Positions 39,555 to 48,941 of a DNA stretch of 64,000 nt are shown piece by piece. The translations under genes and the position numbers were made by a program. Under the pieces are notes generated by a model, which worked only from the letters and a program-made list of their open reading frames with translations, was not told the DNA's origin and did no database searches. Origin of the DNA: CAVTGO01 sp963734275 (GTDB lineage Bacteria; Actinomycetota; UBA4738; HRBIN12); contig CAVTGO010000017.1 in the NCBI GenBank assembly GCA_963734275.1, positions 62,001 through 126,000 on the forward strand, in the 5' to 3' direction. Within the stretch, counting starts at the first letter, position 1; each line of letters begins with the position of its first letter.

Positions 39555-39833
39555 TCAGGGGGTCCGTCGGCGGCCTCGGGTCCGGTTCAGCTCGACGCGC
39601 CAGCACCCCTCGTGCCAATGGCGACGCTCGTCGGGCGCGCTCTGCGGCACCACCACGAGGTGCCAGACGCCGGGGCGAACCTCCAGGTCGCATCCGGGAC
39701 AGCGGTAGGGCTTGTCCCCGCTCATGCGCCGCACGTCGTACCCGGGGGAAAGCGCCCACGTCGGCGCCGTGGACTGCGGCATCCGTTGCGGCTGCGGGGC
39801 TTCCTCGGACGCGCGGCGGTTCTTCCGCGGCAT
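39555..39833 (-). CDS. Conserved actinobacterial small protein with a Cys/His zinc motif
   Basis: 92 residues. A basic N-terminus MPRKNRRASEEAPQPQ leads to YRCPGCDLEVRPGVWHLVVV (about 43-62) and DERRHWHEGCW (about 68-78), giving CxxC plus His/Cys ligands for a treble-clef-like zinc site. Many actinobacteria carry homologues that are annotated only by automated transfer; the function is not known to me. Its ATG overlaps the last base of the upstream hydrolase stop (TGATG), so it is the distal gene of that transcript. Confidence 0.75.
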   Translation of the reverse strand: MPRKNRRASEEAPQPQRMPQSTAPTWALSPGYDVRRMSGDKPYRCPGCDLEVRPGVWHLVVVPQSAPDERRHWHEGCWRVELNRTRGRRRTP

Positions 39834-40507
39834 CAGCCAGCCCCCGCCACGTCCCGCACGAACGGCGCGACCACGCCCGCGAGTGCCATACCTACCTCGC
39901 GGTTGTCCGCTTTGACCCCGCGGACCCGGAACGAATGGTCCCCGCCCTCGACGGCCTCGAGTCGCGCCCGGGCGCCGAGCTTCTTCAGCACGATCGCGAG
40001 CAACTCGGGCTTGGCGAACGGGTCGCCCGTGCCCTGGACGAACAGCATCGGCACCTCGACCCGATAGAGGTGCTCGTCTCGGATCCGCTCGGGACGGCCC
40101 GGCGGGTGCAGCGGATAACCGAGGAACACGAGTCCGGCCGCCGGCATCCCGTCCGCCACGCACATCGAGGCGATCCGCCCGCCGAGCGACTTCCCGCCGG
40201 CCAGGACGGGCCGACCTCCGGCCTGCTTCACCCCAGCCTCGAACGCCGCCGTCCACGCCTCGCGGAGCACCCGTTCGGGGTCGGGCGAGCGCCGGCCCCG
40301 TTCGATGTACGGGAAGTTGAACCGGACCGTCGCGACCTTCGCCTCCCCGATCGCCCGGCAGAACCCTGCCAGGAACGGGTGCTCCATCCCGGCACCGGCC
40401 CCGTGCGCGAGGACGAGCGTGGTCACGGCACCCCTCGGACGGATCGAGATCGAGCCCACCGACCCGCCCTCGAGCGCGATCTCCCCGCGTGACTCCGGCG
40501 CCGCCAT
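39833..40507 (-). CDS. Alpha/beta hydrolase of the COG3571 (KANL3/Tex30-like) type
   Basis: A 224-residue alpha/beta hydrolase. TLVLAHGAGAGMEHPFLAGF (about 30-49) is the oxyanion region, GGRPVLAGGKSLGGRIASM (about 97-115) the nucleophile elbow with Ser in GKSLGG, and MLFVQGTGDPFAKPE and EGGDHSFRV supply the Asp and His. This dienelactone-hydrolase-like group has no well-established substrate. ATG 40507 starts the frame. The small zinc-motif gene follows with a TGATG overlap. It is divergent from the DUF72 gene. Confidence 0.85.
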   Translation of the reverse strand: MAAPESRGEIALEGGSVGSISIRPRGAVTTLVLAHGAGAGMEHPFLAGFCRAIGEAKVATVRFNFPYIERGRRSPDPERVLREAWTAAFEAGVKQAGGRPVLAGGKSLGGRIASMCVADGMPAAGLVFLGYPLHPPGRPERIRDEHLYRVEVPMLFVQGTGDPFAKPELLAIVLKKLGARARLEAVEGGDHSFRVRGVKADNREVGMALAGVVAPFVRDVAGAG

Positions 40508-40523
40508 GCCAGAATCCTGTCAG

Positions 40524-41243
40524 ATGGCGGGCACGCTCTACCTCGGCACGTCGGGCTACTCCTACGACGAGTGGAAGCACGGGGTCTTCTACCCGGAGGG
40601 GCTCAAGAACCGCGAGATGCTGTCCTACTACGCGAGCCGGCTCAATTCGGTCGAGGTCAACTACACGTTCCGCCGGTATCCGACCGAGAAATCGCTCACC
40701 GCGTGGCGCGACCAGACGCCCGAGACGTTCCGGTTCACGCTGAAGGCGAACCAGCGGATCACGCACTTCAAACGACTGGCCGATGTCGATCAGGACGTCC
40801 ATGACTTCCTAGAGCCCGCGAAGGCCCTCGGTGACCGGCTCGGGACGGTGCTGTACCAGTGCCCGCCGAGCCTGCACTACGACCGTGCCCTGATCGAGTC
40901 GTTCGTCGGCTATCTGCCGCCCACGCCTCGCTCCGCGATGGAGTTCCGTCACCCATCGTGGGCCGAGGCGCGCGATCTCCTGCTCGAGCAGGGCGTAGCC
41001 TGGTGCGTCGCCGAGACCGACGAGCGCGATCCCGGCCCGGACGACCTGTCGTGGGAGCCGTTCGGGTTCCTGCGCTTGCGGAAGACCGAGTATTCCGACG
41101 AGGAGCTCGGCGCGTGGGCCGCGACGATCGGCGAGGCGCTAGGGAACGACAGCGACGTCTACTGCTACTTCAAGCACGAAGATCTCGGGGCCTCGCCACA
41201 GATGGCGAAGAGACTCGAAGACATCCTGCGCTTCAAAGCATGA
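40524..41243 (+). CDS. DUF72 (YecE-like) protein
   Basis: 239 residues of the DUF72 TIM-barrel-like family: TLYLGTSGYSYDEWKHGVFY (about 4-23), LNSVEVNYTFRRYPTEKSLT (about 41-60), FRFTLKANQRITHF, RSAMEFRHPSW (about 136-146) and the C-terminal CYFKHEDLGASPQMAKRLED (about 214-233). The function of the family is unknown. ATG 40524 gives the standard N-terminus. A second, decayed copy of its last about 25 codons lies at 42994-43064, differing mainly at third codon positions. The 3' end of this gene may therefore have served as an integration site, with the present end supplied by the element. Confidence 0.9.
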   Translation: MAGTLYLGTSGYSYDEWKHGVFYPEGLKNREMLSYYASRLNSVEVNYTFRRYPTEKSLTAWRDQTPETFRFTLKANQRITHFKRLADVDQDVHDFLEPAKALGDRLGTVLYQCPPSLHYDRALIESFVGYLPPTPRSAMEFRHPSWAEARDLLLEQGVAWCVAETDERDPGPDDLSWEPFGFLRLRKTEYSDEELGAWAATIGEALGNDSDVYCYFKHEDLGASPQMAKRLEDILRFKA

Positions 41244-41275
41244 AGCAGACGTGAACCCTTGCGCGGCTGACGACT

Positions 41276-41294
41276 GGGCAACGGTTTGGGCAAC
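41276..41294 (+). repeat. GGCAAC repeat copy 1 (left end of putative island)
   Basis: GGGCAACGGTTTGGGCAAC. Together with copies 2 and 3 it gives the consensus sGGCAACrnTyTGGGCAAC. In frame it reads GNGLGN, followed by NLRPM and a stop, like the tail of a protein. A stop two codons upstream shows the frame is dead. Confidence 0.65.
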
Positions 41295-41370
41295 AACTTG
41301 CGCCCCATGTGACGCGCACACGAGACTGACGACGTGAAGAGCCCCTGCGTGCGGCAGTCCTGGAACGGCG

Positions 41371-42750
41371 ATGCCGAGGCGTCCCCGACGGACGACGTCT
41401 CTGCCCGATGGTGACTCCGTGATCGCAGCGAGGACCAAGTATGCGCAGGCCGACGACGGCATCCACATCGCCTACCAAGCCTTCGGCATCGGAGCGTACG
41501 ACATCTTGTTCGTGCCGGGGCAGATCTCGCATCTCGACTTGGCATGGCGTGAGCCGGCATACGTGCGTTGGATCGAGCGTTTGGTTCGGCTCGGTCGCGT
41601 GATCCTGATCGACCGCCGAGGCGTCGGGCTATCGGATCGGCTCTCACCGGCTGATCTGCCGCCCGCCGAGGTGCTGGCCGAGGACCTCGGTGTGGTCCTG
41701 GAGGCGGCCGGTGCAACGAAGCCCATCCTCTTCGGGTTCGCGGAGGGTGGGCAGATCTGTTCCCTGTTCGCCGCGATGCATCCGAAGCGGATCGAGGCGT
41801 TGGTCACGTACGGGATGTGGACCCACGTCCGCGACGAGGATCGACCAGAGTGGGAGCGGTGGATCGATTGGGCATCGCCCCGATGGGGAGCCGCCGAGCA
41901 CTCGATCTCCGACGTGCGCGAGGTCTTCCCGAGCAAGGCAGGAGATGAGGCCTACGTAGCCTTGGTGGGAGAGATGGCCAGGGCGAGCTTGAGCCCTGGA
42001 GCCGTCAGGCCGCTCTTCGAGGTGAGCCTCGGGCTCGATGTTCGCGGGGTCTTGCCGACGATCACTGTGCCGACCCTCGTGATGCATCGCGAACACGACA
42101 GCGCCCAGCCGGTCGAGCTGATGCAAGAGGCCGCGGCTCTGATCCCCGAAGCGCAGCACGTCGAACTCCCCGGGATCGACCACTGGTACACGGCCGAGCC
42201 GCAGGAGCCGATGTTCGATGCGATCGAATCGTTCATCGAGACGTTGGGAGGTGCGAAGCGCACCTCGACCCGGCGTCTTGCGACCGTTCTGTTCACCGAC
42301 ATCGTGGGATCCACCCAGCGCTCCGCCGAACTCGGCGACCTCGCCTGGAAGCAGACGCTCGAAGGTCACCGCCGCATCCTGAGGGCCGCGCTCGAACAGC
42401 ACGGTGGCAGGGAGATCAGCACGGCGGGAGATGGGTTCTTCGCCACGTTCGACGGTCCGGCTGCCGCGGCCCGCTGTGCGATCCAGGCGGCACACGACGT
42501 CCGCACCCTCGATCTCGAGATCCGCGCCGGCGTCCATACGGGCGAGGTCGAGACGATCGACGCGGAGATCGGTGGCCTCGGCGTGACGATCGGTGCCCGG
42601 ATCGGGGCTCTCGCAGGACCCTCGGAGGTCCTAGCATCCTCGACCGTGAAAGACCTCACGGCGGGCAGCGGCCTCTCCTTCGAGGACGCCGGAGAGCACG
42701 AGCTGAAAGGCGTCCCCGACCATTGGCGCCTCTACCGGGTGGCGAGCTGA
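41371..42750 (+). CDS. Alpha/beta hydrolase-like domain fused to class III adenylate/guanylate cyclase domain
   Basis: 459 residues. Residues about 20-290 are an alpha/beta hydrolase fold (ILFVPGQISHLDL, IDRRGVGLSDRL, LVMHREHDSAQPVE, GIDHWYTAEP). The nucleophile elbow reads FGFAEGGQ, so Ala124 replaces the expected Ser. Residues about 300-459 are a class III cyclase: metal Asp310 in LFTDIVGSTQRSAEL, second Asp354 in STAGDGFFATF, and transition-state Arg410 in TIGARIG. The base-selecting Lys is Ser350. The N-terminal part therefore probably senses rather than cleaves a ligand, and cyclase activity or nucleotide choice is uncertain. Similar fusions occur in mycobacteria. It lies inside the putative island. 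Confidence 0.85.
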   Translation: MPRRPRRTTSLPDGDSVIAARTKYAQADDGIHIAYQAFGIGAYDILFVPGQISHLDLAWREPAYVRWIERLVRLGRVILIDRRGVGLSDRLSPADLPPAEVLAEDLGVVLEAAGATKPILFGFAEGGQICSLFAAMHPKRIEALVTYGMWTHVRDEDRPEWERWIDWASPRWGAAEHSISDVREVFPSKAGDEAYVALVGEMARASLSPGAVRPLFEVSLGLDVRGVLPTITVPTLVMHREHDSAQPVELMQEAAALIPEAQHVELPGIDHWYTAEPQEPMFDAIESFIETLGGAKRTSTRRLATVLFTDIVGSTQRSAELGDLAWKQTLEGHRRILRAALEQHGGREISTAGDGFFATFDGPAAAARCAIQAAHDVRTLDLEIRAGVHTGEVETIDAEIGGLGVTIGARIGALAGPSEVLASSTVKDLTAGSGLSFEDAGEHELKGVPDHWRLYRVAS

Positions 42751-42798
42751 CCGTTCGGCGACACGCGGTCGTTGGAAGAAGCGCGAACCAAGCAAATC

Positions 42799-42817
42799 CG
42801 GCAACACTTTGGGCAAC
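42799..42817 (+). repeat. GGCAAC repeat copy 2
   Basis: CGGCAACACTTTGGGCAAC, matching copy 1 at 15 of 19 positions. It reads GNTLGN in the frame that also gives the preceding REPSKS and the following ISAAR. Confidence 0.65.
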
Positions 42818-42859
42818 ATCAGCGCCGCGAGAATGTGGGGGCCAATCATTTATCAAATC

Positions 42860-42878
42860 GGGCAACGTTCTGGGCAAC
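42860..42878 (+). repeat. GGCAAC repeat copy 3
   Basis: GGGCAACGTTCTGGGCAAC, 42 bases after copy 2. In frame it gives SGNVLGNRIPLTDYE up to a stop at 42924-42926. Copies 2 and 3 are close together; copy 1 is 1.5 kb away on the other side of the hydrolase-cyclase gene. Confidence 0.65.
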
Positions 42879-42993
42879 AGGATCCCTTTGACAGACTATG
42901 AAACTGCTGGTCAAGGCCACCTTTAGACGCATTATTTGCGAGTGCTAGGGTCCATTGCTGCGCAAGGTATCTGGGCCTGGCAGGAGACTCGTC

Positions 42994-43064
42994 AAGCATG
43001 AGGACGAGGCGCGAGTCCGAAGATGGCGCAGCGTCTCGAGGATATGTTGAGCTCCTCGAGATAG
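42994..43064 (+). pseudogene. Decayed second copy of the DUF72 gene 3' end
   Basis: From AAGCATGAGGAC at 42994 to TAG at 43062-43064 the sequence aligns with the intact gene from 41172. It gives Lys-His-Glu-Asp, then, after a linker one base shorter, MAQRLEDMLSSSR and a stop, against MAKRLEDILRFKA in the intact gene. Most differences in the matching blocks are synonymous third-position changes. This is what the displaced original end of a target gene would look like after integration. Confidence 0.6.
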
Positions 43065-43112
43065 CCCTCGTCGTCGCGGTGCTGTCACTCCTGTCATCGT
43101 GAGAGGTTCGCC

Positions 43113-44156
43113 ATGCTCTCCCATCGCGAACGGGTCACACGCTTGCGACAGCTCGCCACTCGAGCCCTCGACTCGTACCCGCTGGCCGATCCGCGGTTGC
43201 GGTTCATCGCCGACGAGGAGAACGCCACATTCCAGGTCGAGGCCTCGACGCTCGACTACGACGGCTCGCCCGGAGTGCGCGATGGGCGCGATCGGTTCTT
43301 GCTCCGTGTCCACCGACCGGCACGACACGGTCGTCTCGTCGACTCGACCTCCGCCATCCGGTCCGAACTGCGCTGGTTGACGGCCCTGCGAGCCGACACC
43401 GACCTGTTGGTCCCCGAACCGCTCCTCACCCGAGAGGGGGAGCTGTTCACTACGGTTGCATCCGCGGGAGTGCCGGAGCCGCGGACCTGCTCCGTTCTGC
43501 GCTGGATGGACGGAAGGGTTCATTCCGGTTCACCCCGGCCGGTACATCTGCGCAGGCTGGGAAGCGCGATGGCGCGGCTGCACGACCATGCGGATCGGTG
43601 GGTTCCACCTGCGGACTTCGTGCGGATCACGTGGGACTGGGACGCGTTCTTCGGCGACACGATGACCTACGGGGGGATCAGCGCGGCGCGGACCTGGGAC
43701 CTGATCCCCGACGACCTCCGTCGGAAGTTCGAGCAAGTGGCTTCCCGGGTCGAACGGGTCATGACGCAGCTCGGCGACGGCTCCGACGTGGTCGGCCTCA
43801 TCCACGCCGACCTTCACCTCGACAACGCGCTCTTCGCGCGGGGCGACGTCCGACTCATCGACTTCGACGACTGCGGGACGGGCTATCGCCTCTACGACAT
43901 CGCCGTGGCCTTGTGGGAGCTGCGGCATCGACCCGACTTCGAGACGTTCCGGGCAGCCCTGGTCGCGGGCTACACGCAGCACCGGCCGCTGCCGACCGAT
44001 CAACTCGCCCATCTCGACGCCTTCATCGCTGCCCGCGAGGTCGCGTTCGGACTCTGGGTGGCCGGCACCGCACAGGTCAACCCCATATTCCGCGACGTCC
44101 TCAACGAGGACCTGACGGCGATCGGGGAATCGCTGGACGCCCTGCTCGGGAACTGA
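43113..44156 (+). CDS. Aminoglycoside phosphotransferase/choline kinase-like enzyme
   Basis: 347 residues of the APH/ChoK kinase fold. The catalytic loop is VVGLIHADLHLDNALF (about 227-242) with the Asp in HADLHLDN, and the metal-binding motif is VRLIDFDDCGTGYRLYDIAV (about 246-265). The N-lobe has FLLRVHRPARHG in the Lys/ATP region. The layout is close to the SrkA/homoserine-kinase-like group, so a small alcohol or a stress-related substrate is more likely than an antibiotic. GAGAGG precedes the ATG at 43113. It lies directly beyond the right end of the putative island. Confidence 0.86.
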   Translation: MLSHRERVTRLRQLATRALDSYPLADPRLRFIADEENATFQVEASTLDYDGSPGVRDGRDRFLLRVHRPARHGRLVDSTSAIRSELRWLTALRADTDLLVPEPLLTREGELFTTVASAGVPEPRTCSVLRWMDGRVHSGSPRPVHLRRLGSAMARLHDHADRWVPPADFVRITWDWDAFFGDTMTYGGISAARTWDLIPDDLRRKFEQVASRVERVMTQLGDGSDVVGLIHADLHLDNALFARGDVRLIDFDDCGTGYRLYDIAVALWELRHRPDFETFRAALVAGYTQHRPLPTDQLAHLDAFIAAREVAFGLWVAGTAQVNPIFRDVLNEDLTAIGESLDALLGN

Positions 44157-44175
44157 GCGCGCGCCCTAGGTCGGT

Positions 44176-46641
44176 TCAGTTCTCGACGCCCGCCCGTAGC
44201 GCGCGCTCGAGCTCCGCGACCCGCTCGGCGTCGTCGACCTTGCGGCCGAGCTCGTCACGCACGTAGAACGCGTCGACGACCCGTTCGCCGTACGTGGCCA
44301 CCTTCGCGAGGTGCACGTCGAGACCGAGCTCGGCCAACGTGCGGGTGACGTCGAAGAGCAGGCCGATCCGGTCGGGTGCCGAGACCTCGATCACGGTGAA
44401 GAAGTCCGATGCCTCGTTGTCGATGGAGACGCGGACCGGCACGTCGTGGCGCGGGCCCGGGTACCGCCCGCGCTTCTCGCGGACGCGGTGCTCGAGACCG
44501 GCGCGACCCTCGATCGCCTTGCGGAGCGTCCCGCGGAACTCGCGCCACCGCTCCGCGGGGATCTCGGTCTCGTAGGCGCCCTCCACCTCGAACAGATCGA
44601 CGGCGACTCCGTCCTCGGTCGTGAACGCCTGCGCCGTCAGGATGGAGAGCCCTGCCAGCGAGAGCGACCCCGCGATCAGCGAGAGGAGGCCGGGGCGGTC
44701 GGCCGCGACGACGGTGAGCGCGTACGTTCCGGCCCGGGCCCCCGGAGCCGAGGCCGTGCGCACCTCCCGGACGCCGACTTCGGGAGCGATCAGCGGGAAC
44801 TGCGCCACCGCCTGCTCGGGGGTAACGGCGGCGAGGTAGCCGCGGGGCATCCTTCGCAGGAACGCCTCCACGGCGTCGGGTGGCTCGAGGGCGAGCGCGC
44901 CGCGCAGCGCTTCGGTCCGCCGCGCGAACTCGACAGCCGTGTCCCGGCCGACCTCCCCGCGCTCGAGGACCCGCTGCACCTTCGCGACGAGCTCGCGCAC
45001 CAGCGCCGCGCGCCAGGGCGTCCACGCGAGAGGCCCGGTCGCGGCAGCGTCGGCGACCGTGAGCAGGTAGAGGGCGGCGAGCCGCTCGCCGTCGCCGATC
45101 CGCGCCGCCACGTCGTGCACGAGGTCGTCGTCCTCCAGGTCCCGCCGGGTCGCGGTGTCCGAGAGCAGAAGATGTTCGGCGACCATGAACGCGGCGAGCT
45201 CGCGAGTGGGCTCCGCCACGCCCATCCGCTCGAGCTCGGCGACGGCGATCGCGGCGCCGGCCGGGACGTGGTTCCCCTCGCCCGTTTTGCCGATGTCGTG
45301 GAGGAGCGCGCCCAGAAGCAGGGCGTCGCGATCCCCGACCGCGGCCGCGGCCCGGGCGGCCACCCGATCCTCGCCCGGATCGTCGAGGAGCCGGGCGATC
45401 GCCTCGAGCGCCTGGAGCAGGTGCACGTCCACCGAGAACCGGTGGTAGGGGTCGCGTTGCGGCCGGCACCGAACCGCTCCCCACGCCGGGAGGAACCGCA
45501 CCAGCAGGCCGAGACGATCGAGCGTCTCAAGGGCGGCCGCTCCGCCCGGGCCCACGCGGAGCAGGTCGAGGAACGCCTCCCGGACGCCGGCGGTCCAGAC
45601 GACCTCCTCGGGGAGACCCGCCGCCTCGAACGCGTCGAGCAACGCGACGGGCATCACGCCGCCCGCGTGGGCCACGTCGGCGAGGGCCCGCAGCGCGCCC
45701 TCGGGTGTCGGATCGAGCTCCTCGGCGCCCGATGCGCCGCGCAGGTATCGGTCGAAGGCGGAGGCGACCACGTGCTCGACCTGCCGGGCGTGCTCGAACA
45801 CCGCGCGCATCAGACCGTCGACGGCCCTGAGCCCGGGTTCGTCGACGAAGCCCATCACCGCGGCGACGTAGGGCTGCTGTTCGAGCAGGATGCGGTCGGT
45901 GGCCCGGCCCGTCTCCAGGTGCAGCGCTCCCCGCACGCGCACGAGGAACTCCTCGGCGGCCGCGAGGGCACCGAGCTCGGCCTCGCGCATGATCGCGGTC
46001 TCCTCGAGCGGGCGGCCGAGCACGGCGCGGAGCCAACCGACCGACTGCAGGTCGCGGAGGCCGCCGGCCCCGTCCTTCAGGTCGGGCTCGAGGAGGGAGG
46101 ACACGGCGCCGCGCTCCCGGAGCCGCCGGGCCGCATCGTCCCGGAGCGCCTCGGCGAAGACCCGGGGGTCCGCACGCTTGGTGGCCAGCACCGCGTTCCA
46201 TGACCGCTCCCACATCGGCGCGTCGCCCGCGAGCAGCCGCCCGTCGAGCGTGGCCGTCGCGGCGTCGAGCCGCTCGGCCGCGATCGCCTCCGCCTCGTCG
46301 GGCGTACGCACGGCGTGACCGACCGTCAGACCCGCGTCCCAGAGCGGATAGAGGAGCCGCTCGGCCACGCCCGCGACCTCGTCGGGGGCCGAGCCGTCGT
46401 GGAGGAGGAGCAGGTCGATGTCCGAACGGGGGGAGAGCACACCCCGTCCGTATCCTCCCAGCGCGACGAGCGCGACATCGGACGGCGGGCTCCCGCCCTC
46501 GAAGAGCTCCAGGAGACAGGTGTCGACGAGGCCCGATCGGCGCGACGCCGACCATCGGCCGTGGTGACCGGCCGAATAGGCCCGGTCGAGCGAGCGCAGC
46601 TCCTCGAGGAGCCGGGCGACCGGCGCGGGACGCTCGGTCAT
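44176..46641 (-). CDS. glnD: Bifunctional [protein-PII] uridylyltransferase/uridylyl-removing enzyme
   Basis: An 821-residue nitrogen sensor that modifies PII according to glutamine. Domain order is complete: nucleotidyltransferase with ALGGYGRGVLSPRSDIDLLL (about 60-79), the linker GlnD helical domain (DLKDGAGGLRDLQSVGWL, about 206-223), HD hydrolase with LLGALLHDIGKTGEGNHV (about 443-460), and two C-terminal ACT domains (VVAADRPGLLSLIAGS, about 647; VSAPDRIGLLFDVTRT, about 751). In actinobacteria GlnD often acts as an adenylyltransferase on PII. ATG 46641 lies 1 base after the glnB stop, so the pair is an operon. amtB, the usual third member, is not present. Confidence 0.95.
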   Translation of the reverse strand: MTERPAPVARLLEELRSLDRAYSAGHHGRWSASRRSGLVDTCLLELFEGGSPPSDVALVALGGYGRGVLSPRSDIDLLLLHDGSAPDEVAGVAERLLYPLWDAGLTVGHAVRTPDEAEAIAAERLDAATATLDGRLLAGDAPMWERSWNAVLATKRADPRVFAEALRDDAARRLRERGAVSSLLEPDLKDGAGGLRDLQSVGWLRAVLGRPLEETAIMREAELGALAAAEEFLVRVRGALHLETGRATDRILLEQQPYVAAVMGFVDEPGLRAVDGLMRAVFEHARQVEHVVASAFDRYLRGASGAEELDPTPEGALRALADVAHAGGVMPVALLDAFEAAGLPEEVVWTAGVREAFLDLLRVGPGGAAALETLDRLGLLVRFLPAWGAVRCRPQRDPYHRFSVDVHLLQALEAIARLLDDPGEDRVAARAAAAVGDRDALLLGALLHDIGKTGEGNHVPAGAAIAVAELERMGVAEPTRELAAFMVAEHLLLSDTATRRDLEDDDLVHDVAARIGDGERLAALYLLTVADAAATGPLAWTPWRAALVRELVAKVQRVLERGEVGRDTAVEFARRTEALRGALALEPPDAVEAFLRRMPRGYLAAVTPEQAVAQFPLIAPEVGVREVRTASAPGARAGTYALTVVAADRPGLLSLIAGSLSLAGLSILTAQAFTTEDGVAVDLFEVEGAYETEIPAERWREFRGTLRKAIEGRAGLEHRVREKRGRYPGPRHDVPVRVSIDNEASDFFTVIEVSAPDRIGLLFDVTRTLAELGLDVHLAKVATYGERVVDAFYVRDELGRKVDDAERVAELERALRAGVEN

Positions 46642-46642
46642 G

Positions 46643-47936
<1,294 letters not shown>

Positions 47937-47940
<4 letters not shown>

Positions 47941-48830
47941 CCGGTGGCGGCCTTCTTGCGCGTGGTCGTCGTCTTCTTCGCGGCGGCCTTCGCGGCGGAC
48001 CGCTTGGCCGCGGCCTTCTTCGCCGGCGCACGCTTGGCCCGGCCTCCGGACGGCGTCTTCTCCTTGGCCGCCGCGACCGAGGCCTTCAGCGCCTCCATGA
48101 GGTCGACGACCTTCGCGGCCGGGGCCGCGGCCGGGGCTTCGATCGGCTCGCCGGCGGCCTTCTTCTCGACGATCTCGAGGAGCGCCTCGCGGTACGCGTC
48201 CGTGTAGGCCTCGGGGTTCCACGGCTCCGTCAGGCTGTCGATCAGCGACTTGGCCATGTCCACCTCGTTGGCGCGGACCTTCTCTTCGGCACCGAGCGTG
48301 TCGAAGTCCGCGGCGCGGATCTCGTCCGGCCAGTACATCGTCTCGAGGACGAACACCGTGTCCTTGAACCGCAGCGCGGCGAGGTGCTCCTTGTCCCGGA
48401 AGCTCACCTTGGCGATGCCGACCTTCCGCTCGTCCGTCAGGGCCTTGCGCAGGAGCGCGTAGGCCTTGGCGCCCGTCTTGTCGGGGACGAGGTAGTACGA
48501 CTTCTTGAACAGGACGGGGTCGATCTCCTCGAGGTCGACGAACTGCTGGATGTCGATCGCGCGAGAGGACTCCACCGGCACGGCGTCCAGGTCCTCGTCC
48601 GTGATGATCACGTACCGGTCCTTCTCGAGCTCGAACCCCTTGACGATGTGCTCGAACTCCACCTCTTCCTCGTCGACCGAGCACACGCGCTTGTACCGGA
48701 TCCGGCCCATGTCCTTGTCGTGCAGCTGGTTGAACCTCAGGGACTTCTCCTCGGTGGCCGGGTAGACGGCGACCGGGATCGTGACGAGGCCGAACGAGAT
48801 GGCTCCCTTCCACATCGACCTGGGTGGCAT
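47937..48830 (-). CDS. ku: Ku DNA end-binding protein
   Basis: A 297-residue homodimeric Ku that binds double-strand ends and recruits LigD in non-homologous end joining. The core begins MWKGAISFGLVTIPVAVYPA (about 6-25) and continues with the conserved FVDLEEIDPVLFKKSYYLVP (about 97-116) and DTVFVLETMYWPDEIR. From about residue 255 the tail is almost all Lys, Ala, Thr and Arg (AKKAAAKRSAAKAAAKKT), a DNA-binding extension known from some actinobacterial Ku proteins. AAGGAG precedes the ATG at 48830, with TAGAAT further upstream. It is divergent from the lipoprotein and ligD genes. Confidence 0.95.
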
Positions 48831-48905
48831 GGCGTCTCCTTCGCGTCCGACAGCCCCGCGACCAGCGGGAACGGGATTCTACCCCTCCCGGCCGACACGC
48901 CCGTG

Positions 48906-48935
48906 TTGACCGTTCCCGGCGAAGCGGCATACAAA
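48906..48935 (+). promoter_or_regulatory. Promoter of the 193-residue lipoprotein gene
   Basis: TTGACC (48906-48911) and TACAAA (48930-48935) are separated by 18 bases. The GTG start at 48942 falls six bases after the -10, so the transcript should be leaderless. This is one of the few places in the window where both boxes are visible. Confidence 0.55.
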
Positions 48936-48941
48936 CGGTGC

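Larger units (their letters stand above)
41244..43064 (+). mobile_element. Putative remnant integrative element in the 3' end of the DUF72 gene
   Basis: The interval begins at the DUF72 stop and ends with a degenerate second copy of the DUF72 3' end. Inside are the hydrolase-cyclase gene, three GGCAAC-type repeats that read Gly-Asn-x-Leu-Gly-Asn in one frame, and non-coding DNA of clearly lower GC than its surroundings. No intact integrase remains. Target-gene 3'-end duplication flanking foreign DNA is what site-specific integration into a gene end leaves behind. The assignment is an inference. Confidence 0.5.
42751..43112 (+). other. Low-GC intergenic region with decayed sequences
   Basis: 362 bases without a credible gene. 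It holds GGCAAC repeat copies 2 and 3, a frame reading REPSKSGNTLGNISAAR that resembles a tyrosine-recombinase C-terminus, A/T-rich stretches, and the decayed DUF72 3'-end copy from 42994. GAGAGG near 43102 is the ribosome-binding site of the next gene. Confidence 0.6.

Noticed and set aside
41276..42878. GGCAAC repeats as CRISPR or iteron-type origin repeats
   Set aside because: Only three copies at irregular distances (1.5 kb and 42 bases), with differences that fall on codon wobble positions; protein-tail relics fit better.
43113..44156. Aminoglycoside resistance gene
   Set aside because: Fold and kinase motifs are shared by choline and homoserine kinase-like proteins; nothing indicates antibiotic modification.
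44311..46203. Plus-strand frame of about 630 codons opposite glnD
   Set aside because: Antisense shadow of a long GC-rich gene; composition dominated by Arg, Gly, Glu and Val without motifs.
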